DNA of 64,000 nucleotides, taken from Phytomonospora endophytica. GTDB lineage: Bacteria; Actinomycetota; Actinomycetes; Mycobacteriales; Micromonosporaceae. Shown here piece after piece: positions 14,860 to 23,001 of the stretch. Made by a program: the position numbers and the translations under genes. The notes under the pieces are model-generated. The model was not told the origin of the DNA. It did no database searches and was given only the letters and a program-made list of their open reading frames with translations. The DNA lies in the NCBI RefSeq assembly GCF_014202425.1, contig NZ_JACHGT010000003.1, positions 372,001-436,000 of the forward strand. Reading direction: 5' to 3'. Each line of letters starts with the position of its first letter. Position 1 is the first letter of the stretch.

Positions 14860-15843
14860 ATGCTTTTCGAGTCGGCGGTGGAGGCCTTCTTCATTTCGCG
14901 GGCTCCGCGTAAGGACTCCCCCCACACCGTCGCGGCCTACCGGCGCGACCTCACCGCGATCGCACGGATCGTGACCGAGCAGCAGAAGACCACCACTCCC
15001 CTCCCCTGCTCCCTGTTCACTCCCCGGGTCCTGCGGCTGGCCTTCGCCGACTACGCCTCCACCCGCGCGAAGTCGTCGATCGCGCGGGCCTGGTCGACGT
15101 GGAACACCTTCTTCGCCTTCTGCGTCGGCGACGGGATCCTCGACGGCAACCCGATGTCGGGAGTCGCCCGGCCCAAACTCCCCGACCGCTCCCCCAAGCC
15201 CCTGCGCGGCGAGGACGCCGCCGAGCGCCTCCTGTCGGCGATCGCCGCCGGCGCCCGCAAGGCCCGCAATCCCTGGCTGGAACGCGACCTCGCGGTCGTG
15301 GCGACGCTTCTCCTCACCGGCCTGCGCACGGCGGAGCTGCTGGGCCTGTCGGTCGGGAACCTGGCCGGCGCCGAAGGCGAGCAGCGTTTGGTGGTCCGTG
15401 GTGGCAAGGGTGATGCCGATCGGGTCGTTCCGGTCGATGTGCCGTTGGAGCGTTTGCTGGCGGAGTACTTGTCGACGCGGGCGGCGCGGTTGCCGGGTGA
15501 GCGTTCGCCGCTTCCGCCGCGGTCGCCGTTGTGGGTGGATCATCGTGGTGAGGCGTTGACGCGGAATCAGTTGCAGTATCTGGTGAAGCAGTCGTATCGC
15601 TCGGCGGGGATCGATGACCGGGTGGAGCGTGGGGCTTTGGTGCACGCGTTGCGGCATACGTTCGCGACGAAGCTGGGTCAGTCGGGGGCTTCGGCGACCG
15701 AGATCATGGAGTTGCTGGGGCATCGGTCTTTGGCGGCGTCGCAGGGGTACATCAAGGCGACGGCGCGGGAGTTGCGGGAGGCGGCGCGGGCGAACCCGAC
15801 CTACGGTTTCGTGGGCCGGTTGACCGGTGGTGATCGCGGGTAG
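14860..15843 (+). CDS. Xer-type tyrosine recombinase, stand-alone
   Basis: A 327-residue site-specific recombinase of XerC/XerD size. An N-terminal core-binding domain (KDSPHTVAAYRRDLTAIAR) precedes the catalytic domain, in which all active residues are visible: R156 (TGLRTAELLGL), K183 (GGKGD), H262 and R265 (VHALRHTFATKLG), H288 (LLGHRS) and nucleophile Y297 (QGYIKA). ATG at 14860 follows GGAGGGA. It sits 0.8 kb from a dif-like site and 0.36 kb from a palindromic dif-like site, with no integrated element visible. Codon use changes abruptly near codon 175: C-ending before, G/T-ending after. It could be the host XerC/D or a self-sufficient XerH/XerS-like enzyme. Confidence 0.93.
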   Translation: MLFESAVEAFFISRAPRKDSPHTVAAYRRDLTAIARIVTEQQKTTTPLPCSLFTPRVLRLAFADYASTRAKSSIARAWSTWNTFFAFCVGDGILDGNPMSGVARPKLPDRSPKPLRGEDAAERLLSAIAAGARKARNPWLERDLAVVATLLLTGLRTAELLGLSVGNLAGAEGEQRLVVRGGKGDADRVVPVDVPLERLLAEYLSTRAARLPGERSPLPPRSPLWVDHRGEALTRNQLQYLVKQSYRSAGIDDRVERGALVHALRHTFATKLGQSGASATEIMELLGHRSLAASQGYIKATARELREAARANPTYGFVGRLTGGDRG

Positions 15844-15853
15844 GGTGTCCGGC

Positions 15854-17218
15854 ATGTCTTCTCAGGGTGTGCTGGACGGTACGGCGCGGCGGTTCGAGCG
15901 GGTCGTGGCCGAGGCTCAGTCGGTGGGGCGGATGCCTTCGCTGGTGGCGGGTGTTTCGCGTGGTGGTGGGCTGGCGTGGTCGGGGGCGCGGGGGCGTGTC
16001 GAGGGTGTGGTTCCCGATGTGGGGACGCAGTACCGGATCGGGTCGTTGACGAAGACGATGGTGGCGGTGCTGGTGATGCGGCTTCGCGACGAGGGGCTGG
16101 TGGATCTGTCCGATTCGCTGGACAAGCATGTGCCGGGGTCGGCGGTCGGCGACCGGACGGTCGGTCAGTTGCTGGCGCACACCGGCGGTGTCGTTGCGGA
16201 GTTGCCGGGATCTTGGTGGGAGCGGGTGCCGGGCGTGGATCGCGAGGAGATGCACGAGCGCTTGTCGGCTGATCCGGTGGTGTCGCGTGCCGGTGGGGGT
16301 TTCCATTACTCGAACCCGGGTTACGCGTTGCTGGGCGAGCTGGTGGAGCGGGTGCGGGGTGCGGGGTGGTGGGAGGTTCTGGGGGCGGAGTTGCTGGGGC
16401 CGCTGGGGATGTCGCGGACGGTGTTGGAGCCGTCGGGGGCGTTCGCGAGGGGGTTCGCGGTGCATCCGTGGGCGGATGTGGTGCTGACCGAGGCGGTGCA
16501 GGATCTGGGTGCGATGGGTCCGGCGGGTCAGTTGTGGTCGACGGTGGCGGATTTGTCGCGGTGGGCGGTGTTCTTGTCGGGTGATACCGGTGGGGTGTTG
16601 TCGGGTGACACGCTGGCGGAGATGTGTGAGCCGGTGGGTGTGTCTGATGGGGACGCGTGGACGGGTGGGTATGGGCTGGGTGTGCAGTTGTGGCGTTCTG
16701 GGGGGCGTCGGCTGGTGGGGCATGGGGGTTCGGTGCCGGGGTATTTGGCGGGGATCGTGGTGGATCGGGAGTGGTCGTCGGGTGCGGTGGCGTTGATGAA
16801 CTGCACGTCGTCGGAGAAGTCGGGGGTGGCGGCGTCGTTGTTGTCGGCGTTGGGTGAGTTGGAGCCGCCGATGCCTGGTGAGTGGTCGCCGGAGGTGGGT
16901 GTGGATCCGGGGTTGCTGGAGGTGGTGGGGCCTTGGTATTGGGGTGCGGCGCCGTCGGGGGTGCGGTTGTTGCGGGAGGGGTGGCTGGAGTTGTTCTCGT
17001 TGGGGCGGTCTGGTGGGCGTGGGGCGCGGTTCCGGCCGAACGGGGATGGGACGTGGACGGGTCTTGACGGGTATTACACCGGTGAGGTTTTGCGGGTGGT
17101 GCGTGATGGGGTGGGTGTGGTGAGTCATTTGGATGTGGGGACGTTCGTGTACACGCGGGAGCCGTATGGTCCGGCGGGTGTGGTGCCGGGTGGGGTGGAT
17201 TCGGCGGGGTGGGTTTAG
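15854..17218 (+). CDS. Serine hydrolase, beta-lactamase class C / esterase family
   Basis: A 454-residue penicillin-binding-fold hydrolase. The catalytic motifs are S64-x-x-K67 (GSLTKT), Y152-S-N154 (FHYSNPGY) and HGG in VGHGGSVPG. No clear signal peptide, so probably cytoplasmic; relatives include esterases, D-aminopeptidases and unknown peptidases. The ATG lies 10 bases after the recombinase stop and has only a weak GGGTAGGGTG upstream. The gene is extremely G/T-rich on its coding strand (Val, Gly, Trp and Leu-TTG rich), in line with the strand bias of this region. A strong terminator follows. Confidence 0.9.
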   Translation: MSSQGVLDGTARRFERVVAEAQSVGRMPSLVAGVSRGGGLAWSGARGRVEGVVPDVGTQYRIGSLTKTMVAVLVMRLRDEGLVDLSDSLDKHVPGSAVGDRTVGQLLAHTGGVVAELPGSWWERVPGVDREEMHERLSADPVVSRAGGGFHYSNPGYALLGELVERVRGAGWWEVLGAELLGPLGMSRTVLEPSGAFARGFAVHPWADVVLTEAVQDLGAMGPAGQLWSTVADLSRWAVFLSGDTGGVLSGDTLAEMCEPVGVSDGDAWTGGYGLGVQLWRSGGRRLVGHGGSVPGYLAGIVVDREWSSGAVALMNCTSSEKSGVAASLLSALGELEPPMPGEWSPEVGVDPGLLEVVGPWYWGAAPSGVRLLREGWLELFSLGRSGGRGARFRPNGDGTWTGLDGYYTGEVLRVVRDGVGVVSHLDVGTFVYTREPYGPAGVVPGGVDSAGWV

Positions 17219-17230
17219 GCGGATAGGGCG

Positions 17231-17266
17231 AAGGGCCCGGCGGACACACCCCGCCGGGCCCTTTTT
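17231..17266 (+). terminator. Rho-independent terminator
   Basis: Stem GGGCCCGGCGG (17233-17243) and CCGCCGGGCCC (17251-17261), loop ACACACC, then TTTTT. It lies between the convergent serine hydrolase and FKBP genes and has a proper U-tract for the plus-strand transcript. Confidence 0.92.
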
Positions 17267-17277
17267 GGTGTGCGTTG

Positions 17278-17604
17278 TTACTTGATGGCGACGAGTTCGA
17301 CGTCGAAGACGAGGGTGGAGCTGGGCGGGATGGCGCCGGGGAAGCCCTGGTCGCCGTAGCCGAGTTCGGGTGGGATGACGAGGGTGCGTTTGCCGCCGGG
17401 GCGCATGCCGAGCAGGCCTTGGTCCCAGCCTTGGATGACCTGGCCGGCGCCGAGGGTGAAGGTGATGGGTGCGGCTCCGGCGGAGCTGTCGAACTGGGTG
17501 CCGTCGGTGTGGAGGGTGCCGGTGTAGTGGACGGCGACGGTGTCTCCGGCTTTGGCTTCGGGGCCGTCGGTGGGTACGTGGTGGTCGGTGATCTCTAGTG
17601 CCAT
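17278..17604 (-). CDS. FKBP-type peptidyl-prolyl isomerase
   Basis: A 108-residue single-domain FKBP. Core residues are present: [36 protein letters not shown] and [13 protein letters not shown], with the drug/proline-pocket Y, F, D, V-I and W residues conserved. No signal peptide, so a cytoplasmic folding helper. ATG at 17604 is used; an in-frame GTG at 17613 is possible and neither has a clear ribosome site, so the transcript may be leaderless. The coding strand is A/C-rich, opposite to the neighbouring plus-strand gene, as expected from the regional skew. Confidence 0.93.
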   Translation of the reverse strand: MALEITDHHVPTDGPEAKAGDTVAVHYTGTLHTDGTQFDSSAGAAPITFTLGAGQVIQGWDQGLLGMRPGGKRTLVIPPELGYGDQGFPGAIPPSSTLVFDVELVAIK

Positions 17605-17617
17605 GTGGTTCACGGTA

Positions 17618-18583
17618 TCAACGGGTGCGGCCGCGGGGTTTGAGTCGGGTGGTGGGCATGGGTGGGGCGGTGAGTCTTTGGCCGTTTCCGGTGTAGCCGG
17701 TGACGGTGCCGAAGCGGGGGTCGTGGTTTTGCCATTGGGTGCGGGCGGTGGTGATCTCGTCGTGGTCGCGGGCGATGAGGTTCCACCACATGACGATGTG
17801 TTCTTCGAAGGGTTGGCCGCCGATGAGGAGGAGGGTGGTGGGTTGGTCGTGGGTGGTGATGGTGAGGCTTTTGCGGTTGGTACCGAGGTAGAGGAGGGGG
17901 CCGGGTGGGAGGGGTGTGTGGTCGATGGTGGCGTGGCCGGTGGCGGTGGTGATGCCGTGTTCGAAGTCGGGTTCGAGGGGTGTGGTGTGGGTGGTGTGGG
18001 GTGGTAGTTGGAGTTGGAGGGCGATGAGGGGGGTGTAGGTGGGTGCGGGGCTGGTGGTGCCGTTGTGGGTGCCGAGGATGAGGGTGGTGGTGTCGTCTGC
18101 GGGGAGGTGGGGGTGGTGGTCGAAGTGTGGGGTGGTGTTGCGGGTGTTGTCGGGTAGTGCGGTCCAGAGTTGGTAGCCGTGGGTGGTGGGGTGGGTGGTG
18201 AGGGTTTGTTCGGAGTGGGTGATGCCGTGGCCGGCGGTCATGATGGCGAGTTCGCCTGCGGTGAAGGTTTGGTGGTGGTCGGCGCTGTCGTTGTGGTTGA
18301 TGGCGCCTTGGATGAGCCAGGAGACGGTTTGTAGTCCGGTGTGTGGGTGTGGGGGTACGTCCATGGGGGTGGTGGTTGTGGGGTTGGGGCCGTAGTGGTC
18401 GTTGAAGCACCAGGCGCCGATCATGCGGCGTTGTCGGTCGGGGAGGGTGCGGTGGACGGTGGTGTGACGGGTGCCGCCGAGGGCGACGTTGTGGCCGTGG
18501 ATGAGTTCGAGGGTGGGGGTGGTGGGTGTGTGTTGGGTTCCGCCGCAGGTGGTTTCGGTGGGGTGTTGGTCGAGGTTGCTCAT
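17618..18583 (-). CDS. Pirin family protein, Thr/His-rich copy
   Basis: A 321-residue bicupin of the pirin family, metal-binding proteins with quercetinase-like or regulatory roles. Metal-site motifs are [17 protein letters not shown] and [10 protein letters not shown] in the N-terminal cupin. The composition is extreme: I count 64 threonines in 321 residues (about 20 percent) with many histidines, against 20 in 332 for the neighbouring pirin on the other strand. The cause appears to be the A/C-rich coding strand of this region. It is divergent from the second pirin across an 86-base gap with repeat motifs, and there is no clear ribosome site at its ATG. Confidence 0.9.
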   Translation of the reverse strand: MSNLDQHPTETTCGGTQHTPTTPTLELIHGHNVALGGTRHTTVHRTLPDRQRRMIGAWCFNDHYGPNPTTTTPMDVPPHPHTGLQTVSWLIQGAINHNDSADHHQTFTAGELAIMTAGHGITHSEQTLTTHPTTHGYQLWTALPDNTRNTTPHFDHHPHLPADDTTTLILGTHNGTTSPAPTYTPLIALQLQLPPHTTHTTPLEPDFEHGITTATGHATIDHTPLPPGPLLYLGTNRKSLTITTHDQPTTLLLIGGQPFEEHIVMWWNLIARDHDEITTARTQWQNHDPRFGTVTGYTGNGQRLTAPPMPTTRLKPRGRTR

Positions 18584-18604
18584 GGGGGTGAGGGTACGGG
18601 AATA

Positions 18605-18648
18605 GTTGACGTGTCAGCATCCTTTGCTAGAGTTGCTGACGTAACAAC
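18605..18648. promoter_or_regulatory. Operator-like repeats between divergent pirin genes
   Basis: GTCAGCA (18613-18619) and TGCTGAC (18634-18640) form an inverted repeat, and each lies within a smaller dyad: GTTGACGTGTCAGC at 18605-18618 and GTTGCTGACGTAACAAC at 18632-18648. TGACGT occurs twice 30 bases apart. This looks like paired sites for a MarR/HxlR-type dimeric regulator controlling both pirins; no such regulator gene is adjacent. Confidence 0.6.
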
Positions 18649-18669
18649 ATTTCGTGGAGGTGGATCGTC

Positions 18670-19668
18670 ATGCCGGCCGTGACCGCCAAGAACCCCCTCG
18701 CCCTCCCCCGGGTGAGGACGCTCGACCCTTCGACCGACCGGGCGCGCCCGGTGGTGTCGGTGACGACGGCGCCGAAAGGCTTCGAAGGCGAGGGCTTCCC
18801 GGTGCGCCGGGCCTTCGCCGGTGTCGACCTGCGCGCGCTCGACCCTTTCGTGCACATGGACCAGATGGGTGAGGTCGAGTACGCCCCGGGTGAGCCGAAG
18901 GGGACGCCGTGGCACCCGCACCGGGGTTTCGAGACGGTGACGTACATGATCGACGGGGAGATGGCGCACTCCGACTCCAACGGGGGCGGTGGCCTCATCG
19001 GCGGCGGTGACACGCAGTGGATGACGGCGGGTGCGGGGATCCTGCACATCGAGACTCCCCCGGAGCATCTGGTGGCCTCCGGCGGGGTGTTCCACGGGCT
19101 GCAGTTGTGGGTGAACCTGCCGCGGGACAAGAAGTTCGCCGCGCCGCGCTATCAGGACATCACCGGTGAGAAGGTGGCGTTGCTGAGTTCGGGCGACGGT
19201 GGCGCGCTGGTGCGGGTCATCGCCGGTGAGGTCGACGGTCACGCCGGTCCGGGTTCGACGTACACGCCGATCACGCTGGTGCACGCCACGATCGCGCCGG
19301 GGGCGTCACTGACCTTGCCGTGGCGCGCCGACTTCAACGCGCTGGCCTATGTCCTGGCCGGTGACGGGAGTGTGGGAGCGCAGGCGCGTCCGATCGGTGC
19401 GGGGCAGCTGGCGGTGTTCGGTGCCGGGGACTCGATCACGATCGCGGCCGATGAGCGTCAGGACTCGCGGCACTCCGCGCTGGACGTGTACATCCTGGGC
19501 GGGCTGCCCATTCGGGAGCCGATCGCGATGTACGGGCCTTTCGTGATGAACACCAAGGCCGAGGTCGTCGAGGCCTTCGAGGACTTCCAGGCGGGCCGGC
19601 TGGGGTCGATCCCGGCGGCGCACGCCGATGTCCACGGTGACGGCGAGGGTGAGCCTTTGACGGGCTGA
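18670..19668 (+). CDS. Pirin family protein
   Basis: A 332-residue bicupin of the pirin family (YhhW-like). The N-terminal cupin has the metal motif WHPHRGFETVTYMIDGEM and WMTAGAGILHIETP; the C-terminal cupin carries the usual FNALAYVLAGDGSVG and GGLPIREPIAMYGPFVMNT. Upstream GGAGG gives a clear ribosome site. Pirins act as quercetin dioxygenases or redox-sensitive cofactors; the substrate here is unknown. A hairpin beginning 20 bases after the stop could terminate transcription. It is paralogous to the divergent gene at 17618-18583 but of ordinary composition. Confidence 0.93.
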   Translation: MPAVTAKNPLALPRVRTLDPSTDRARPVVSVTTAPKGFEGEGFPVRRAFAGVDLRALDPFVHMDQMGEVEYAPGEPKGTPWHPHRGFETVTYMIDGEMAHSDSNGGGGLIGGGDTQWMTAGAGILHIETPPEHLVASGGVFHGLQLWVNLPRDKKFAAPRYQDITGEKVALLSSGDGGALVRVIAGEVDGHAGPGSTYTPITLVHATIAPGASLTLPWRADFNALAYVLAGDGSVGAQARPIGAGQLAVFGAGDSITIAADERQDSRHSALDVYILGGLPIREPIAMYGPFVMNTKAEVVEAFEDFQAGRLGSIPAAHADVHGDGEGEPLTG

Positions 19669-19677
19669 GACACTCCC

Positions 19678-20190
19678 CTAGTTCACGCCCTCCACCGCTT
19701 GTGCGGTGGAGGGCTTTGTGCGCAGAGTGATGAAGGTGGCGTAGGCGTTGCCGGCGAGGAAGTGGCAGGCCAGGAGCGCCACGAGGGCACCACCGGACAG
19801 GTAGGCGCCGGGCCAGTCGGCGTTGTCGGGGTCGATGACGGCCATCAGCGGCCGGGCGGGCCACAGCATCGCCAGGGGGAACACGACCGGTGCGGCGAAG
19901 CGGCCGATCCCGGGGTGGATCGCGATGATCGCGGTCGCGGCGATGAGGGCGAGCAGGCCGCAGGCGATGGTGACGGTGAGGATGTCGGTGTAGAAGGTGA
20001 TCCAGTCGCCGATGCCGTCGCCGGTGGTGAGGGCGATGGGGTGGCCGGGGGTGGTGTCGCGGGCGAGGACGGGTGGGTTGGGGAGTCGTCCGCTGGCCAG
20101 TGGTGGGGCGATGACGGCGAGGATGAGCCAGGTGGCGAGGCCGGTGAGGATGAGGCGGCCGGGGGCCGGTTTGGCGGTCACGGTGTGCAT
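19678..20190 (-). CDS. Hypothetical membrane protein, four helices
   Basis: A 170-residue protein not recognised. Four hydrophobic helices are visible (about residues 12-30, 68-90, 95-115 and 125-150), with an extracytoplasmic-looking loop LPNPPVLARDTTPGHPIAL after the first, and a short C-terminal tail. It follows the secreted carboxypeptidase gene by 39 bases, separated by a GC-rich hairpin. The last codons contain one arm of the terminator hairpin of the opposing pirin gene. No function is proposed. Confidence 0.7.
   Translation of the reverse strand: MHTVTAKPAPGRLILTGLATWLILAVIAPPLASGRLPNPPVLARDTTPGHPIALTTGDGIGDWITFYTDILTVTIACGLLALIAATAIIAIHPGIGRFAAPVVFPLAMLWPARPLMAVIDPDNADWPGAYLSGGALVALLACHFLAGNAYATFITLRTKPSTAQAVEGVN
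19688..19713. terminator. Terminator-like hairpin inside the tail of the membrane protein gene
   Basis: CCCTCCACCGC (19688-19698) and GCGGTGGAGGG (19703-19713) form a perfect 11-base stem with loop TTGT, followed by CTTTGT. It suits termination of the plus-strand pirin transcript but encodes the end of the opposite gene. Confidence 0.65.
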
Positions 20191-20194
20191 TGTG

Positions 20195-20223
20195 CCCGCC
20201 CGCCGGGGGTGCCGGCGGGCGGG
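20195..20223. terminator. GC-rich hairpin after the carboxypeptidase gene
   Basis: CCCGCCCGCCGG (20195-20206) pairs perfectly with CCGGCGGGCGGG (20212-20223) across GGGTG. It follows the carboxypeptidase stop by 6 bases on the minus strand; no U-tract, as is common in high-GC actinomycetes. Confidence 0.65.
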
Positions 20224-20229
20224 TGGGGG

Positions 20230-21543
20230 CTAGTTGTAGGGGCTGTCGGCGGCTTCGGCGCCGGTGAGGAGGGCGTCGCGGTTGCCGGGCCAGATTTGGG
20301 AGTTGATGCAGGAGTAGGCGGGTGTGAAGCCGCCGCAGGTGCCGAAGTCGGCGCCCATTTCGAAGGTGTAGCTGGCCACGCCGAGGACGCCGTAGGTGAA
20401 GTCGTCGGTGACGCCGGCGGAGGTGTAGCCGACGGTTTCGGGGCCGTTGCCGACGTAGTAGCCGTTGGAGGCGGCCATGTTCTGGCCGAGGGTGCGCAGG
20501 GCGGTGTCGTTGGGTGCGTCGGCGGCGGTCCAGCCCCAGGGGATGACGACGTAGCCACCGTAGGAGTGGAGGGTGATCATGACGTCGCGGGCGGTGGAGG
20601 GTGCCGGGGTGGTGTCGCCGGTGCCGCGCTGGTCGGGGTGGATGGCCTTGAACCAGTTCTCCAGGGCGCGGGTTTCTGGTTCGGAGCCGGCGGTGGCGCC
20701 GCGGTAGACCTCGGAGCAGGGGCTGGATGAGGATCCGCCGCCGCCCCATTTGAAGGTGGAGTTGCGGTTGAGGTCGACGCCGATGGAGGTGCCGGTGCAG
20801 CCGCCGCCGGTGTGGGCGTTTTTGCGTTGGAGCTTGGGGTTGTTGCCGCCTGTGGCGACGATGTCGACGCCGTCGGGGTTGGCGATGGGGACGATCCAGA
20901 TCTCGGTGGTGTCGAGGAGTGCGGTGATGCGGGGGTTGGTGCCGTAGCCGGTGGTGAGCAGGTCGATGAACTTCCAGGCGACTTCGCCGGTGGCGAGTTC
21001 GCGGGCGTGGATCTGGGCGATCATCGAGAAGCGGGGTTTGGTCGACTGCGGTGCCAGGGAGCAGTCGCCGGTTTGTTTCTTGGTGATGCAGATGGCTTTG
21101 ATGTCGTGTCCGCCGAGGCCTTGGGTTTTGCGCCAGGAGTCGCCGATGTCGTAGACGGTGGCGAGGGTGGGGTAGGTGGCGGCGACCTGGGTGAGGTGGG
21201 TTTCGTGGGCGGTGGTGGTGTGGTAGCCGCCGTAGTAGGTGTCGGCGGCTTGGGTGCCGGGTGGGACGGGTTTGTAGACGGTGTCGATGAAGGACACGTC
21301 GAGGCCTTGGTTCTTGAGGTCGCGGGCGGTGGCGGTGTCGGCGATGACGGTGGCCGAGCCGTCGGGTTCGGTGTGGGCGATGTCGAGGTCGTGGTCGCCG
21401 AGGGTGGTCAGGGTGGCGGCGGGGCCGGTGATGTTCCAGTAGTAGGGGGTGGTGTCAGGTGCGGCGGTGGCGGCGGTGGTGGGGGTCAGGGCGAGGGTTA
21501 AGGCCGCGATGGCGGCGGTGGTGAACAGTCTCCGGTGCTGCAC
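20230..21543 (-). CDS. Secreted M14 family zinc carboxypeptidase
   Basis: A 437-residue exported metallopeptidase. A Sec signal peptide (RRLFTTAAIAALTLALTPTT..ATAA) is followed by a short pro-region and an M14 domain. Zinc ligands are in QIHARELATGE (HxxE) and in TLHSYGGYVVIPWG (His); the substrate-binding stretch is GVDLNRNSTFKWGG, and the general-base glutamate is in YTFEMGAD. It removes C-terminal residues from peptides outside the cell, like Streptomyces carboxypeptidases T/SG. Several cysteines suggest disulphides. Together with the nearby subtilase it suggests extracellular protein use. Confidence 0.93.
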   Translation of the reverse strand: MQHRRLFTTAAIAALTLALTPTTAATAAPDTTPYYWNITGPAATLTTLGDHDLDIAHTEPDGSATVIADTATARDLKNQGLDVSFIDTVYKPVPPGTQAADTYYGGYHTTTAHETHLTQVAATYPTLATVYDIGDSWRKTQGLGGHDIKAICITKKQTGDCSLAPQSTKPRFSMIAQIHARELATGEVAWKFIDLLTTGYGTNPRITALLDTTEIWIVPIANPDGVDIVATGGNNPKLQRKNAHTGGGCTGTSIGVDLNRNSTFKWGGGGSSSSPCSEVYRGATAGSEPETRALENWFKAIHPDQRGTGDTTPAPSTARDVMITLHSYGGYVVIPWGWTAADAPNDTALRTLGQNMAASNGYYVGNGPETVGYTSAGVTDDFTYGVLGVASYTFEMGADFGTCGGFTPAYSCINSQIWPGNRDALLTGAEAADSPYN

Positions 21544-21632
21544 GGGAGTGCTCCTTTTCGTCTGGTGTGGACGAGTGTGTCAGCAAAGATGGGTGCTCGT
21601 CGATGGCGAGGTGGGTTTGGGAGACTGTGGGG

Positions 21633-22436
21633 ATGCGTTATGGAGACGACGTTCTGGCCGGTGGTGGCCGGGCGCGGCGGCGGGTCGTGCCGGTGGTGGA
21701 GGCGACCGGCGAGGTCGTGGCCGAGGAGGCCGTCAGCGGGTTTTGTGGGCTGGTGGTGGAGTGCGGGAAGGATTCAGTGACTCTTGAGGATCGTCATGGG
21801 CGCAGGCGGGTGTTTCCTTTGTTGCCGGGTGGGTTCCTCATCGATGGTGAGGCGGTGACTTTGGCGCGGCCGAAGGGGGCCGGTGTAGGCCGGTTGCTGA
21901 GTGCGTCGGGGTCGACGGCGGTGGCGGGGTTGCGGGCCAGGACCGCCTTGGCGAGCCGGATCTATGTGGAGGGTGTCCACGATGCCGCTTTGGTGGAGCG
22001 GGTGTGGGGGCATGATCTGCGTGTCGAGGGGGTGGCGGTGGAGTTCTTGGAGGGTGTGGACGATCTGGAGGCGATCGTGGCGGAGTTCGCGCCGGGGCCG
22101 GGTCGGCGTTTGGGGGTCCTCGTCGATCATCTGGTGCCGGGTTCGAAGGAGACGCGGATCGCTTCGCGGGTGTCGGGTGAGCATGTGCTGGTGTGTGGGC
22201 ATCCGTTCGTGGATGTGTGGGAGGCGGTGAGGCCGTCGGCGGTGGGGATCGCGGCGTGGCCGGTGGTGCCCAAGGGGCGGCCGTGGAAGGAGGGGGTGGT
22301 CGAGGCGCTGGGGTGGGGTTGTGAGACCGGTGAGGCGTGGGCGCGGATTCTGGCGTCGGTGGGTGACTACCGGGATCTGGAGGCGGCGCTGGTGGGTCGG
22401 GTGGAGGAGCTCATCGACTTCGTGACGGCGTCTTAG
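21633..22436 (+). CDS. DUF3097 protein (conserved actinobacterial)
   Basis: A 267-residue cytoplasmic protein of the DUF3097 family, widespread in actinobacteria and without known function. The typical beginning MRYGDDVL fixes the start at 21633. The middle holds ARTALASRIYVEGVHDAALVERVWGHDLR, a toprim-like stretch with a conserved E-G-x-x-D, and LGVLVDHLVPGSKE, suggesting nucleic-acid or nucleotide chemistry; that reading is an inference. Its stop codon overlaps the stop of the convergent PPOX gene (TTAG at 22433-22436). Confidence 0.88.
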   Translation: MRYGDDVLAGGGRARRRVVPVVEATGEVVAEEAVSGFCGLVVECGKDSVTLEDRHGRRRVFPLLPGGFLIDGEAVTLARPKGAGVGRLLSASGSTAVAGLRARTALASRIYVEGVHDAALVERVWGHDLRVEGVAVEFLEGVDDLEAIVAEFAPGPGRRLGVLVDHLVPGSKETRIASRVSGEHVLVCGHPFVDVWEAVRPSAVGIAAWPVVPKGRPWKEGVVEALGWGCETGEAWARILASVGDYRDLEAALVGRVEELIDFVTAS

Positions 22437-22894
22437 TCCATGTTGAGGTGGGCGGGGAATCCGCCGGTGGAGATGGGGCTCCAGCGTTGGATGGTGACGC
22501 GGATGAGGCATTTGCCCTGGCGGGTCATGGCTGTGCGGTAGTCGTCCCAGTCGGGGTGTTCGCCGGAGATGACGCGGTAGTAGTCGACGAGGGCGTCGAG
22601 GGCGTCGGGCAGGTCGAGGACTTCGGCGGTGCCGTCGGTTTGGACGTAGGCGCCGTTCCAGTCGTCGGACAGGACGCACACCGACACGCGGGGGTCTTTG
22701 CGGATGTTGCGGGCCTTGGCGCGCTGGGGGTAGGTGGAGATGACGATGCGGCCGTGGGCGTCGAGGCCGCAGGAGACCGGGGAGAGTTGCGGGCGGCCGT
22801 CGGCGCGGGTGGTCGACAGGAGTGCCTTGTGGCGTGGCCTGATGAAGTCGTGGAGTTCTTCGCGGGCCACCGTGGTCGTCGATGCCGTCGCCAT
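22433..22894 (-). CDS. PPOX-class F420/FMN-dependent oxidoreductase
   Basis: A 153-residue split-barrel flavoprotein of the pyridoxamine-phosphate-oxidase-like superfamily, actinobacterial F420-dependent subgroup. Family features: FIRPRHKALLSTTRADGRPQLSPVSCGLDAHGRIVISTYPQRAKARNIRKDPRVSVCVLS (cofactor-binding strands; seen across residues 17-76) and GEHPDWDDYRTAMTRQGKCLIRV. Likely a cytoplasmic dimer reducing a small molecule; the exact cofactor cannot be proven from sequence. Confidence 0.85.
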   Translation of the reverse strand: MATASTTTVAREELHDFIRPRHKALLSTTRADGRPQLSPVSCGLDAHGRIVISTYPQRAKARNIRKDPRVSVCVLSDDWNGAYVQTDGTAEVLDLPDALDALVDYYRVISGEHPDWDDYRTAMTRQGKCLIRVTIQRWSPISTGGFPAHLNMD

Positions 22895-23001
22895 CGTGTC
22901 TCCTCAGCTCTGTCGGGATACCGCGCACAGATTAGTCCCGGGGCGTCTGTGGGTTATCGTCGATCCCCATGGCGGGACGCGAGACCTTTGGGGGCCACAC
23001 G

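Noticed and set aside
14000-15400. A chromosomal or secondary replication origin
   Set aside because: The skew sign and the TTTCCACA arms (partly like a DnaA box) fit an origin, but there is no dnaA, dnaN or box cluster, while dif-type features are present.
14860-15843. Integrase of a prophage or integrative element
   Set aside because: No excisionase, relaxase, phage genes, tRNA target or direct att repeats are visible nearby; neighbours are chromosomal.
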